The notes beneath the pieces are model-generated. The model did not search any database. It was not told the DNA's origin and worked only from the letters and a program-made list of their open reading frames with translations. From Prosthecobacter sp. (lineage in GTDB: Bacteria; Verrucomicrobiota; Verrucomicrobiia; Verrucomicrobiales; Verrucomicrobiaceae): 52,085 nucleotides of DNA. The translations under genes and the position numbers were made by a program. Of the stretch, positions 32,881-41,902 are shown piece after piece (position 1 is the stretch's first letter; every line of letters starts with the position of its first letter). The stretch is from positions 1-52,085 of the forward strand of contig NZ_JACSRD010000215.1 in the NCBI RefSeq assembly GCF_014879935.1. The letters run 5' to 3'.

Positions 32881-33998
32881 AGCTGAACCTCCTCGATCTC
32901 GGCTGGAATGAGTTCTTTGAGCGGCAGTTCGAGCCGTTCCGGGCCGAAGGCTGGAAACCAGCGCGACTGATCCGCGACAACAAGATCAGCTACGGCGCTT
33001 TGCTGGAGGACGGCGCGAACGGCTTCGACGAGTTCGAGGTCGTCTTGAGCGGCAAGGTGTATCACGACGCCGAAACGGACGCCGAACTGCCTGCGGTCGG
33101 CGACTGGGTGGCATTGGAGGTCGGAGGTGAGAACGGCGACAACGTCATCCGTGCCCGATTGCAGCGGCAGACCTGTTTTTCTCGCAAAGCGGCCGGGGAA
33201 AGCGCCGAGGAGCAGGTCATTGCGGCGAATGTGAACGCGGTGATCGTCGTCACCGACGCAGGGCCCGATTTCAGCCCGCGACGCATGGAGCGCTACTTTG
33301 CGCTGATCGCCCGCAGCGGGGCGAAGGCGGTCGTGCTGGTCAACAAAGCCGATCTTTATCCTGGCGAGCAGAATCAGGGCGCTGCGGATGAAATCCGGGC
33401 ACTGAACGCGGATGCCGAGGTGCATGTGACCAGCGTGAAGAAGCGCAAGGGCCTCAAGGTGCTCAAAGATCACCTCAAACGCGGCCAGACGGTGGCCATC
33501 ATCGGCTCCAGCGGCGTGGGGAAGTCGGCGCTGGTCAATCTGCTGCTCGGAGAAGACTGGCAGTGGGTGGACGAGGTGAACGAGGTCACCGGCAAAGGAC
33601 GCCACACCACGACCGCGCGTGAGCTGCTGGTGCTCGAAAAGGGCGGCATCCTCATCGACAACCCCGGCATCAAGGAAGTGCAGATGTGGACCGACGAGAC
33701 CACGCTGCGTGAACGCTTTGCCGACATCGACGACATCGCGCTGCAATGCCGCTTTCACGACTGCAAGCACGGCAAGGACGCCGGATGCGCGATCCGCGGC
33801 GCGGTGGAGGCCGGAACGCTCGATCCGGCGCGTTACGAAGGCTATTTGAAGCTGGAGGACGAGATCGCCGCGCTGCGCAAGAAGCGCAAGAAGCGCCAGA
33901 TGACCGTCGAACGCCGCAACAAGCGCGACCACAAGATCAAGGCGCGCAACAAGGTCGATCGTGAGGAGATTGAGCGTGATTTGAAGCCGAGGGCGTGA
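32877..33998 (+). CDS. rsgA: Ribosome small-subunit GTPase RsgA
   Basis: A 373-aa circularly permuted GTPase acting late in 30S subunit assembly. An N-terminal OB-fold domain (VGDWVALEV) is followed by the permuted G motifs: G4 VLVNKADLYPG, then G1 GSSGVGKSALVNLL, then the TTTAREL switch and G3 IDNPGIKEVQ. A zinc site follows in CRFHDCKHGKDAGCAIRGAVEAG. The C-terminal tail is strongly basic, as expected for rRNA contact. ATG 32877 overlaps the opgG-like stop; although the frame is open much further upstream, that part is antisense or out-of-frame to opgG and is not used. Confidence 0.95.
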   Translation: MKLNLLDLGWNEFFERQFEPFRAEGWKPARLIRDNKISYGALLEDGANGFDEFEVVLSGKVYHDAETDAELPAVGDWVALEVGGENGDNVIRARLQRQTCFSRKAAGESAEEQVIAANVNAVIVVTDAGPDFSPRRMERYFALIARSGAKAVVLVNKADLYPGEQNQGAADEIRALNADAEVHVTSVKKRKGLKVLKDHLKRGQTVAIIGSSGVGKSALVNLLLGEDWQWVDEVNEVTGKGRHTTTARELLVLEKGGILIDNPGIKEVQMWTDETTLRERFADIDDIALQCRFHDCKHGKDAGCAIRGAVEAGTLDPARYEGYLKLEDEIAALRKKRKKRQMTVERRNKRDHKIKARNKVDREEIERDLKPRA

Positions 33999-34000
33999 GG

Positions 34001-34723
34001 TCAGTCCTTCGTCACGGTCACCGTGGTGCCGTCCAGCACCCACTCATAGAAGAACTTTGCCGGATTCCCCTCAGTCAACGGCACCCGGATACAGCCGTGG
34101 GAGGCCGGATAGTTGGGGACGCTGCTGAAACCATGGATGAAGACATTGCCATGGATCTGGACGCTCCAGGGCATGGGCGCGTTTTGATACAGGGTGGAGT
34201 GGTGCATCACGCTGCGGAACGGACCCGCGCGAAACTCCCCTGCGGGTGTGCGTCCATTGCGGCCGGAACTGATGCGCGTCTGCATCACCAGCCGTTCTCC
34301 CTGCCAGGCGTGGAGCTGCTGCTTCTGCAAGCTTACCACCACGCGCTGGCCGGGCACCACGAGCGTGAACCCGCGGAAGAAGCCGCCCACGCGCACACGT
34401 CCTTGCTCATCCGGCGCGGTGACTTCGGCGCCTGCCAGGGCCAGTTGCTCGGTGCTCACCAGCTCCGTGCCGTCGGGCAGGCAGCGGAGCGATCCTGGCA
34501 GGATGGTGGCATCGTCCAGTTGGAAGACTTTGCCCATGTCGTCGCGTCGCAGCGGCCATTTCAGCTCGTCCGCCGCCTCATCCACTGGCAGGAACCACTT
34601 TCCGGACTCCGCGTGAAAAGTGATGGCCTCCAGAGTCCCGCCCACCGAGGCACCCGGACTGGCGAGCGACAGAAGCGCCACCAGGCATTGAAGAAGGATT
34701 GGCAGGCAGAAGCGCCGTTGCAT
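34001..34723 (-). CDS. L,D-transpeptidase (YkuD) with copper-amine-oxidase-like N-domain
   Basis: A 240-aa exported cell-wall enzyme. The signal peptide begins at ATG 34723 (MQRRFCLPILLQCLVALLSL). Residues 30-110 resemble a Cu-amine oxidase N1-like sheet (KWFLPVDEAADELKWPLRRDD). The YkuD domain has VVVSLQKQQLHAWQGERLV, SSGRNGRTPAGEF, HGNVFIHGFSS and the catalytic ASHGCIRVPLTEG, with Cys and His both present. It would crosslink peptidoglycan or attach proteins to it, indicating a peptidoglycan wall. ATG 34783 is an unlikely alternative. It ends two bases from rsgA, tail to tail. Confidence 0.9.
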   Translation of the reverse strand: MQRRFCLPILLQCLVALLSLASPGASVGGTLEAITFHAESGKWFLPVDEAADELKWPLRRDDMGKVFQLDDATILPGSLRCLPDGTELVSTEQLALAGAEVTAPDEQGRVRVGGFFRGFTLVVPGQRVVVSLQKQQLHAWQGERLVMQTRISSGRNGRTPAGEFRAGPFRSVMHHSTLYQNAPMPWSVQIHGNVFIHGFSSVPNYPASHGCIRVPLTEGNPAKFFYEWVLDGTTVTVTKD

Positions 34724-34812
34724 GGGATGTGAGGAGCAGGTTGTGGCGTCCCAGGCATGTCTTGCATGAGATTCCCACGGCAAAACGGTTTCTGCTGCGC
34801 TAATCCTGCGTC

Positions 34813-35547
34813 ATGCCTCCACCTTCCACCAGCCGCACCGGACTCGCCCGCGCCCTTTCAAAACTCGGCTTCTGCTCACGCAGCCGTGCCATGGAGCTGA
34901 TTCGCATGGGCAAGGTGAGCGTGAACCACGTGGTGCGGAAGAATCCGGAGTTTCCGGTCATTTTAGGCCAGGACATCGTCACGATGGACGACGTGAGCAT
35001 CAATCAGGCGAAGTCGGTTTACGTCATGCTGAACAAACCGCGCGGCCTGGTGACGAGTGCGTCCGACGAACTCGGCCGCGACACGGTGTTTTCGTGCTTT
35101 GAGGGCGCCAGGCTGCCGCATCTCTCGCCCGTCGGCCGGCTCGACAAGGCGAGCGAGGGTTTGCTGCTCTTCACCAATGACAATGCCTGGGCCGACGCGG
35201 TCACGAATCCCGCCACCCATCTGGACAAGGTCTATCACGTGCAGATTGACGGCCAGGCGGACGCTGCGCTGCTCCAGAGGCTCAAGACGGGGGTGGACGT
35301 GGAAGACGAGCGGCTCGCCGCGAAGAACGTGACCGTTTTGCGCACAGGCGAGAAGAACACCTGGCTGGAGTTCACGCTGGATGAAGGACGCAACAGGCAC
35401 ATCCGCCGCCTGCTGGAGGTGTTTGAGCTCGGGGTCCTGCGTCTGGTGCGGGTGAAGATCGGCAGGCTTGAGCTTGGGAACCTGACGAAAGGCCGATGGC
35501 GTGAGCTGACGCGCGCTGAGATCGCCGCGCTGAAACCTGCGCGGTGA
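34813..35547 (+). CDS. RsuA/RluB-family rRNA pseudouridine synthase
   Basis: A 244-aa protein. An N-terminal S4 RNA-binding domain (LARALSKLGFCSRSRAMELIRMGKVSVN) is followed by a pseudouridine synthase domain: VYVMLNKPRGLVTS, the catalytic Asp in PVGRLDKASEGLLLFTND, and LDEGRNRHIRRLLEVFELGVLRLVRVKIG. Length and domain order match RsuA/RluB/RluE/RluF; which uridine in rRNA is modified cannot be told. Divergent from the L,D-transpeptidase. Confidence 0.92.
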   Translation: MPPPSTSRTGLARALSKLGFCSRSRAMELIRMGKVSVNHVVRKNPEFPVILGQDIVTMDDVSINQAKSVYVMLNKPRGLVTSASDELGRDTVFSCFEGARLPHLSPVGRLDKASEGLLLFTNDNAWADAVTNPATHLDKVYHVQIDGQADAALLQRLKTGVDVEDERLAAKNVTVLRTGEKNTWLEFTLDEGRNRHIRRLLEVFELGVLRLVRVKIGRLELGNLTKGRWRELTRAEIAALKPAR

Positions 35548-35621
35548 GGGGTTGTGTGTTTCGCGGATGAAGTTCCGGCAGAACGCTTGACGCCTCCCTG
35601 GCGTCCGGGATAAGGGGCGGC

Positions 35622-37325
35622 ATGTTTCGCGCATTGATTCTCCTTTCCATGCTGGCCAGCTCTGTTTTCGGCCAGGCACGACATCCGGCGCTGGCCAGCC
35701 ACGAGGCCTTTCTGACCGAGATCGTGAACAAGAAGTGGGAATGCACCTTCACCAACTATCCGGAGCTGCGTTTTCACGCCGACAAGATCGAGATCCTGGA
35801 CAGCACCGAGCGTGTCACGACCACGCTGGTGAAGCTGACGCATGTCGAACCCGGCGTCATCCGGGTGGACTTCAACTCGGGCGTCATCCAGGTGTTCGTG
35901 TTCTCCGACGATCTGCAAAGCTTCGCGCTCGCGAGCATGGATGAGATGAGCGAGTTCACGGTGAAGGATGCGCAGGGACCGTCCAAGCTTCCTGAAAGCC
36001 CAGCCGCGGCACCGCTGGAGGTGCAGTTCACCACGCATCCGTTCTGGAAGGCAGCTCGGGTGCATGCGGGGAAGTTTGAGGTGCTGGACGGCAACGGCAC
36101 GGTGTTCGCCACGAACGAGGCCTTCCCCTACTACCCTCATGCGCAGGGCATCCTTCTGCCGGAGAAGCGGGTGGGCATGACGCTGCTTTCCCGACAGAAA
36201 CCGGGCGGCTGGTACCTCGCGGGCAAAAACCTGGGCACCGGTGTGCGGACGGACAAGTCGGGTTTCTTCCGCACCTTCCTCTCCAGCAAGCTGGTGTCGT
36301 ACAACCTGCGGTCCGCGCACTTCAACTACGCCCTGCTCAACGCCGGCCTGCCGGATCTGGCCGCCGCCCAGGAGCGCTATGCGGTGCAACTGACCACCAA
36401 CTTCTACGGCGAGACCTCGGAGCAGCTCGGCGCGTGCTGGAACGAGATGGGCACGCTCCGTGGTTACGCACGCAGCTATGCGAAGGCGCCGGAATACCAC
36501 CTGAAGGCCCTGCAGCATGCCCGCCAGCACTTCAGCGCGGACAAGCAGAAGCTCCTGGCCTACAGCATCGACCTGGCGGGCAGCCAGAATGACGCGGGCG
36601 ACTTCGCCAGCGCGAAAAAGACGCTCTCGGAGGCCTACGCGCTGCTCCCGGCGGACGGCAGCGACTTCCGCAGCACTTATCTCTTTCATCAGGAGCTCGG
36701 CACGGCGGAGTTCGGCCTGCGCAACTACCCGCAGGCGGCCAAACTGTTCCAGGAAAACTCCAAACGTGCCGAGGCATCCCGCATGACCGGCAATGTCACC
36801 GAATCGCTGCTGTCTCTGATTCCCTGCCAGATGATGCAGAACCAGACCGCCCAGGCTGAAGCCAGCCTGAAGCAGTGCATGCAGGTCCAGGACGAGCGCA
36901 GCAAGGCCAACCCGACCTACGACTACGACACGTGGAAGATCGCCTTCGCCTGCGTGGCGCTGGGGAAGAACGAGGATGCGGTGAAATACGCCCCGGTCCG
37001 GCAGCGGCGGAACTGGGTGGCGTATGAGGAGTACGGCCGCATGGTCAGCCTGTTCAACGGCAATGACAGAGCCGGTGCGCAGGCTCTGGCGCGGGAATTC
37101 GTGGGCCGCTTCTCGAACATCGGCGAGATCAACGTGCGCAATGACATCGACCCGATCACCGTGAAGCTCACGCAGGCCATCGCAGAGCAGACGCCGGCCG
37201 CGATCAGCGCCCTGGAGCAGCTCTGGGCGCAGCAGGTTGACAGTCTCAAGAACCGCCCGCTGAAGAACTATCTCTTCGCCAAGGTCATGGTCTCCACGCT
37301 CGCGAAACTGCGTTCCGGCAGGTGA
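35622..37325 (+). CDS. Secreted TPR protein of unknown function
   Basis: A 567-aa exported protein; the signal peptide runs to about residue 18 (MFRALILLSMLASSVFGQ). The first 180 residues are beta-rich with two copies of a short strand pattern around ELRFHADKIEILDSTERV and WKAARVHAGKFEVLDGNGTV, suggesting an internal duplication. From about residue 225 on, helical repeats fit TPRs (NYALLNAGLPDLAAAQERYA, YARSYAKAPEYHLKALQHA, GDFASAKKTLSEAYALLP, RNYPQAAKLFQENSKRA). It may scaffold other envelope proteins. I do not recognise a named family. Confidence 0.8.
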   Translation: MFRALILLSMLASSVFGQARHPALASHEAFLTEIVNKKWECTFTNYPELRFHADKIEILDSTERVTTTLVKLTHVEPGVIRVDFNSGVIQVFVFSDDLQSFALASMDEMSEFTVKDAQGPSKLPESPAAAPLEVQFTTHPFWKAARVHAGKFEVLDGNGTVFATNEAFPYYPHAQGILLPEKRVGMTLLSRQKPGGWYLAGKNLGTGVRTDKSGFFRTFLSSKLVSYNLRSAHFNYALLNAGLPDLAAAQERYAVQLTTNFYGETSEQLGACWNEMGTLRGYARSYAKAPEYHLKALQHARQHFSADKQKLLAYSIDLAGSQNDAGDFASAKKTLSEAYALLPADGSDFRSTYLFHQELGTAEFGLRNYPQAAKLFQENSKRAEASRMTGNVTESLLSLIPCQMMQNQTAQAEASLKQCMQVQDERSKANPTYDYDTWKIAFACVALGKNEDAVKYAPVRQRRNWVAYEEYGRMVSLFNGNDRAGAQALAREFVGRFSNIGEINVRNDIDPITVKLTQAIAEQTPAAISALEQLWAQQVDSLKNRPLKNYLFAKVMVSTLAKLRSGR

Positions 37326-37395
37326 TTGGTGGCAACAGCCAAGATTGACGCGAAGAATCCTGTCGCTTTCGCATCCTGCGGCCGTTTGTTGCCGC

Positions 37396-37698
37396 ATGCT
37401 TCACGCCCTTCTCGATGCCACCCAAGTTTTAGGCACGGTCGAAATCGACGGTGTCACCCACGAAGTCTGCGCCGAGGCCGTTGCGAATCACGACCGGCGT
37501 GAAAACAAGCTCACGGTGAACTTGCGGGCCTTCCTGCGCAGCGAGCAGCAGACGCACATCGGCGAAACGGCCTCCGCCGCCTGGCTGCCAGCCCCGCAAA
37601 CCGTCACGGAGCATGTCGAGGCCGGCGAAGCGCACGAGGTGGCCAGCGACGTCTTCGCAAGCTGGCGGCACAAGGTGGACGCGGCGATTCCGCGTTGA
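37396..37698 (+). CDS. Small conserved-looking hypothetical protein
   Basis: A 100-aa soluble protein starting MLHALLDATQVLGTVEIDGVTHEVCAEAV; I do not recognise it. It is rich in Glu and Ala with several HIS/GLU-containing strands (ETASAAWLPAPQTVTEHVEAGEAHEVASDVF) and no signal peptide. The start at 37396 avoids an upstream 17-residue extension of Arg/Ser/Cys-rich sequence. It ends six bases before the stop of the convergent caspase gene. It is real if third-position G+C bias is taken as evidence, but moderately supported. Confidence 0.55.
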   Translation: MLHALLDATQVLGTVEIDGVTHEVCAEAVANHDRRENKLTVNLRAFLRSEQQTHIGETASAAWLPAPQTVTEHVEAGEAHEVASDVFASWRHKVDAAIPR

Positions 37699-37704
37699 GC
37701 AGTG

Positions 37705-39102
37705 CTACTTGAGCGAGGCCAGGGCTTCCAGGGCGAGCTTCCTGGCGCCGGGCTGTTTGAACTTGTCGCTGGAGGCGGCAGTGAAGTCCGCCCGGGCGGC
37801 GTCGGTGCTGCCGAGCGCCTGATGAGCACGACCACGATTGTATAAAATGTAGGCGTCGTCTGGCGTGAGCGTCAGAGCCGCGTTGTAGGCGTCGAGGGCG
37901 TCATCCGTGCGGCCAAAGATCAGCAGGCAGTCGCCACGACGGTTCTGGGCTTTGGCGGTGAGCGCTGCTTTTTTCACATGATCCGGCAGCAGGCAGTCGC
38001 GCAGGGCCGTGAGCGCCAGTTCACAGATCTGCATGGCCGATTCGACCTTCAGCGAAGGTTCGGTGGCTTCTTTGAGCGCGTCCTTGGCCTGATCGAGGAG
38101 CGTTTCGAGCGGAGCGACGGCAAAATCGCCAGGGCCCCGGCTTGCGGCCACTTGCTGCAAGGCAGCGATGCATTCGGCCGCCTGGCCCGAATCGGCGAGT
38201 TGGGCAATTTCCTTGGCCGTCGGGAGAACGGGTGGCTTGCCGGGGGCCAGGGCACGGGATGGATCGGTTGCGGGCGTTGCAGCCGCCATCACCGGTGGAA
38301 CAGGCGGGCTGGAAGGCGCTGACGGGCCGGCCAGATAAATGTCGTCGCCAACGAGACGTGAGTACTCGGCAGGGATCTGCCCGCCGTTCGAGCGCTCCAG
38401 CACGCCCGCGCGGGTGCGCTTGAAGACCTGCTCGATGGTGAGTCCAGGTGTGCGCAGGTGCTTGAGCAGTTCCTCGGTGTAGAGGCCGTTGGAGCCTTCG
38501 CCATCATGCGCGGTGCGTCCGGCGTCGGTGGAAAAGGCGATGAGCGATCCGGCGGGCGGTTTCATCTCCGTCAGGCCGCCTGCGCCCGTGGCATCGCGTG
38601 TGCGCGGATTGCGGGCGATGGGTGTGTTGCGGCACGCATCGAGGATGACGAGGTTGCAGCGGGCACCGGCGGCGTTCATCTCGGCCACAGCCTGCTCGGC
38701 GTTGAACAGCCGGGTCTCGGCGAGGAGCCGCAGGGCTGTGTCGTCCGCGTCCGCCGGATCGTAGCCGCTTTTCACGGGAATGAGGTAGTTGGAGCCGGCG
38801 ACGTTGATGCCGTGGCCGGCAAAGTAGAACAGCGCGACTTCGGCACCTTTGAGCTGCTTGCGGAAGTCCATCACGGCGGACAGCAACCCGTCGCGGGTGA
38901 GGTTGTGCTCCTCGATCACGGTGAAACCGAGGCCGCGCAGCGTTTTGGCGACAGCTTTTGCATCGTTCACCGCGTTGCGCAGCGGTCCGATGCTGGCTTC
39001 ATACCTGGCGTTGCCGATCACGAGGGCAGTGCGCGAAACCTGGGCGGCCAGGGCCATGGGCAGCAGGCAGATAAGCAATGCGAGGCGGGGAAGGGAACGC
39101 AT
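37705..39102 (-). CDS. Secreted caspase-like protease (peptidase C14) with TPR tail
   Basis: A 465-aa protein. A signal peptide (to about residue 20, ...ALAA) is followed by a caspase p20-like domain: TALVIGNARYEA at the first strand, NDAKAVAKTLRGLGFTV, catalytic His97 in LFYFAGHGINVAG, and catalytic Cys157 in LVILDACRNTP. Such bacterial caspases cut after basic or other residues and are found in cyanobacterial, planctomycete and verrucomicrobial genomes. A proline-rich linker (about 265-300) leads to TPR-like helices (AKAQNRRGDCLLIFGRTDDALDAYNAAL, YILYNRGRAHQALG). The frame stays open upstream to 40287, but that part is antisense to the next gene; the ATG at 39102 starts the signal peptide. 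Confidence 0.88.
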   Translation of the reverse strand: MRSLPRLALLICLLPMALAAQVSRTALVIGNARYEASIGPLRNAVNDAKAVAKTLRGLGFTVIEEHNLTRDGLLSAVMDFRKQLKGAEVALFYFAGHGINVAGSNYLIPVKSGYDPADADDTALRLLAETRLFNAEQAVAEMNAAGARCNLVILDACRNTPIARNPRTRDATGAGGLTEMKPPAGSLIAFSTDAGRTAHDGEGSNGLYTEELLKHLRTPGLTIEQVFKRTRAGVLERSNGGQIPAEYSRLVGDDIYLAGPSAPSSPPVPPVMAAATPATDPSRALAPGKPPVLPTAKEIAQLADSGQAAECIAALQQVAASRGPGDFAVAPLETLLDQAKDALKEATEPSLKVESAMQICELALTALRDCLLPDHVKKAALTAKAQNRRGDCLLIFGRTDDALDAYNAALTLTPDDAYILYNRGRAHQALGSTDAARADFTAASSDKFKQPGARKLALEALASLK

Positions 39103-39225
39103 GGGCCGGATTTTGGGAGCAGTTGGAGAAAACGAAAAGAGAAATGATGGTCGGCGGCGGCAGAGAAGCTGTCGGGGCCAGGTTTTTCGTTGGCGGCCTG
39201 TCTCTGCTGCCCAGAATTCGCCCTC

Positions 39226-40065
39226 ATGCGATTCGTTCCTGTTGTGACACTGATCTTGCTGGCGGCCGGTTGTGCATCGGATGCCGGAAAAGGCCCTGCG
39301 GTGGCCGAACTGGTGCCGGGAGATCCTTCCGCCCCGTCGCAAGTGACCCCGGATGAGGCGATGCAGATCGCGCAGTCGTTCACACGGCATGCCTGGCGGC
39401 CGTTTGCGTCGAACATCCTGCATGGGAAGGACGCGAAAGGGATTCTCGTCAACACGCCGGACGTCACACACGAACCGCAGCATGAACGGCGTGGCTGGTG
39501 GGTGCCGGGGCAGGTGAACGAAGGCATTCCCTACAAGTGGGGCGGCTTTGATGATCCGGCGTCGTTCGATGCCGCCATCGCGAATGGCAGCGCTGGCGGG
39601 GATGTGTCGTCCCCTGAGAAGCGCCGGGCTGACAACGCTGGCGTCAGCGACCGGGCGGCAGGAGTGGACTGCTCCGGCTTTGTGTCGCGGTGCCTGAAAC
39701 TGCCGCGTGTGCATGACACCTCGCAGCTTCCTGCCGTGTGCAACGAGCTGCCCAGCGCCCAGGACCTGCGTGCCGGGGACCTGCTGAACATCCCCAGACG
39801 GCATGTGATCCTGTGCGCAGGCTGGTTCGATCCGCAGCACACGTGGATCTACTACTATGAGACGGGCGGCGCTCCTGATTACTGGAAGCCGGGGCTGAAA
39901 CAGGCCCCGCTCGCGGCGCTGCTGGAACTTGGCTACAAGCCGCTGCGCTACAAAGGCATGGCCTATGAACCGGTGCCCAGCGGCAAACAGCCACGTGAGG
40001 TGCTGACACGCGCGGTCAAAACGACCGCGGCCGTGGTCGAGCATCCGACCGTCGGGGAGCCGTGA
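39226..40065 (+). CDS. NlpC/P60-like lipoprotein
   Basis: A 279-aa protein. The lipobox LAAGC (Cys at about 17) marks an acylated lipoprotein. The body shows a papain-like NlpC/P60 pattern: IPYKWGGF, then catalytic Cys in GVDCSGFVSRCLKLP, LRAGDLLNIPRRHVILCAGWF with the catalytic His, and a WIYYYETGG strand. This suggests a peptidoglycan endopeptidase or amidase in the envelope. ATG 39226 is chosen because it opens the lipoprotein signal. It is divergent from the caspase gene and tail to tail with an M19 dipeptidase, four bases apart. Confidence 0.82.
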   Translation: MRFVPVVTLILLAAGCASDAGKGPAVAELVPGDPSAPSQVTPDEAMQIAQSFTRHAWRPFASNILHGKDAKGILVNTPDVTHEPQHERRGWWVPGQVNEGIPYKWGGFDDPASFDAAIANGSAGGDVSSPEKRRADNAGVSDRAAGVDCSGFVSRCLKLPRVHDTSQLPAVCNELPSAQDLRAGDLLNIPRRHVILCAGWFDPQHTWIYYYETGGAPDYWKPGLKQAPLAALLELGYKPLRYKGMAYEPVPSGKQPREVLTRAVKTTAAVVEHPTVGEP

Positions 40066-40069
40066 TCCA

Positions 40070-41146
40070 TCACTCCGCCCACGCCTCGCGCAGCAGCCGG
40101 AGGTAGTTGCCGTGCATGATGTTGGCGATGTCCTCGGGCTTGTAGCCGCGTTTTTCGAGCATGGCGGGGATGCGGGCGAGGTCGGCGATGGTGTCGAGAT
40201 CCTCAGGCGTCTGCTCAATGCCGTAGCCGCCGTCGAGATCGGTGCCGATGCCGCTGTGGAGCGCGTTTCCAGCAAGCTGGCAGACATGGTCGATGTGATC
40301 GCAGATGACTTCGAGCTTCAGTCCGGCCTCCTGCGGGGTGGTTTTGCCACGAACCCAGCCAGGGATCATCATCCAGGCATCGAGCGCGGCACCCATGACG
40401 CCTCCGCGTTCGATGAGGGCTTTGATTTGCTCATCGCTGAACTGTCGCGGATCGGGAACGAGGGAGCGGCAGTTGCTGTGACTGGCCCAGACGGTGCCGT
40501 GATGGATGTCGAGCGCCTGCCAGAAGCATTCGTCGCTGAGGTGGGTGACGTCGAGGATGATGCCGAGGCGGTCCATCTCCTGGATCAATTCTTTGCCGCC
40601 GGGGCGCAGCGGGCCGACCTGATCGTGGCCGAGCGCATAACGACAGACGCCGTAGTGCGCGGGTCCAAGGGCGCGAAGGCCCTGCGCATAGGCATCTTCG
40701 AGATGGCCGACGCTGCGGATGCTGTCGGCTCCTTCGAGGCTGAGGATGTAGCAGATCGGCTTCGTGTCGTCCGGAATGCTGTCATCCGTCCAGAGGGCGA
40801 CGGCTTCATCGAGTTCGCGGAGATTGGTGATCTGGCGCATGTGGCCGTCTTCCTCCATGGCGCGATACCAGGCGAGCTGACCCTGGGTTTCGGCATAGGC
40901 TTGCTCGGGGGACATCCAGTTGGCAATCGGTGACACGCCAGGCATGCAACCGGCGAGCTGGGTGGCGACGCACACGCCGACTTTGCCTTTGCGCATCTCC
41001 GGAAACGCCGTGGTGCCGCCAGCGCGGCCTTTGCCGGTCATTCCGGCCTCACGACGCCGGATTTCATGAACAGGAAGGCGGAGGTCGCGATTGAAGCCGC
41101 CGAGGGCGTTCAGACTGAGGTCGAGGTGGGCGTCGAAGGTGAGCAT
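40070..41146 (-). CDS. Membrane-dipeptidase-like peptidase (M19)
   Basis: A 358-aa zinc peptidase of the renal dipeptidase family. Metal ligands appear in order: FDAHLDLSLN at the N-terminus, the bridging Glu in YILSLEGADSI, His in DVTHLSDECF, His in WASHSNCRSL, and IGTDLDGGYGIEQTP. No signal peptide is seen, so it acts in the cytosol on dipeptides, perhaps those with a D-residue from wall turnover. Length is typical. The preceding envelope-hydrolase gene on the other strand fits a murein-recycling theme. Confidence 0.92.
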   Translation of the reverse strand: MLTFDAHLDLSLNALGGFNRDLRLPVHEIRRREAGMTGKGRAGGTTAFPEMRKGKVGVCVATQLAGCMPGVSPIANWMSPEQAYAETQGQLAWYRAMEEDGHMRQITNLRELDEAVALWTDDSIPDDTKPICYILSLEGADSIRSVGHLEDAYAQGLRALGPAHYGVCRYALGHDQVGPLRPGGKELIQEMDRLGIILDVTHLSDECFWQALDIHHGTVWASHSNCRSLVPDPRQFSDEQIKALIERGGVMGAALDAWMMIPGWVRGKTTPQEAGLKLEVICDHIDHVCQLAGNALHSGIGTDLDGGYGIEQTPEDLDTIADLARIPAMLEKRGYKPEDIANIMHGNYLRLLREAWAE

Positions 41147-41168
41147 GAGGCTGAAATGACGAATGACG

Positions 41169-41187
41169 GAATGCAGAATGACGAATG
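41169..41187. repeat. GAATGCAGAATG word repeat (intergenic copy)
   Basis: GAATGCAGAATGACGAATG lies between the dipeptidase start and the response regulator stop, in a run of GAATGACG-like words (from about 41155). It matches 51863-51881 at 18 of 19 positions. An 8-bp GAATGACG (41161) also pairs with CGTCATTC (41217). It looks like a dispersed short repeat. Confidence 0.5.
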
Positions 41188-41218
41188 GAGGGCCACTCTA
41201 CGGAATTTGTGTCATGCG

Positions 41219-41902
41219 TCATTCAAAGCGATAACCGGCACCGTGAACCGTGCGGATGATGCGCGGCTGGGAGGGGTCTTTCTCGATGCGTTTGCGGAGC
41301 TGCGAGATGTGCTGGTCGAGCGCACGGCTTTCCGGGAAGTAATCGACGCCCCAGACCTCGTCGGCGAGGGTGTTGCGGTCGATGACCTTGCCACGGCGGT
41401 CAAAGAGCAGGCGCAGGACTTTGACGTCACGCGGGCTGAGCTGGATCTCCTGCTTGTCGCGATAGGCCCGGAGCTCGGTGGGAACGATGCGGAGATCGTC
41501 CATGGTGAAATCGTCGTCCGTCTTGCCAGCGCCGCGGGAGGCGGTGCGGCGCAGGATGGCCCGGATGCGGGCGATGATCTCCTTCACGCCGAAGGGCTTC
41601 GTCATGTAGTCGTCAGCACCGAGTTCGAGGCCGAGCACGGTGTCGATTTCCTCAGCTTTGGCGGTGAGGAAGAGGATGGGCACCTTTTCGTCCTGTTTGC
41701 GGATCTGTTTGCAGACCTCGTAGCCATTGAGGCCGGGCATCATGACGTCAAGACAGACGAAGTCAGGATTCTCCACGCGGAAAAAATCCACGGCCTGCAG
41801 TCCGTCGCCGGCGGGGATGACTTCGTAGCCTTCCATGGTGAGCACCTCACGCAGGGCGTCGCGCGTGTGGTCGTCGTCTTCGGCAATGAGGATCTTGGTC
41901 AT
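41219..41902 (-). CDS. OmpR/PhoB-family response regulator
   Basis: A 227-aa regulator. The receiver has ILIAEDDDHTR, phospho-acceptor Asp52 in VCLDVMMPGLNG and Lys102 in DDYMTKPFG. A short linker leads to a winged helix with QLSPRDVKVLRLLFDRRGKVIDRNTL and DQHISQLRKRIEKDP...GAGYRFE. Its ATG overlaps the sensor kinase stop by four bases. OmpR/PhoB-family proteins bind direct repeats with 11-bp spacing; one such repeat lies at 43812-43829 upstream of this operon. The signal is unknown. Confidence 0.92.
   Translation of the reverse strand: MTKILIAEDDDHTRDALREVLTMEGYEVIPAGDGLQAVDFFRVENPDFVCLDVMMPGLNGYEVCKQIRKQDEKVPILFLTAKAEEIDTVLGLELGADDYMTKPFGVKEIIARIRAILRRTASRGAGKTDDDFTMDDLRIVPTELRAYRDKQEIQLSPRDVKVLRLLFDRRGKVIDRNTLADEVWGVDYFPESRALDQHISQLRKRIEKDPSQPRIIRTVHGAGYRFE

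Noticed and set aside
39103-40287. Open upstream extension of the caspase frame (about 395 extra codons on the minus strand)
   Set aside because: It is antisense to the NlpC/P60-like lipoprotein and has no recognisable protein; the caspase has a proper signal peptide at 39102.
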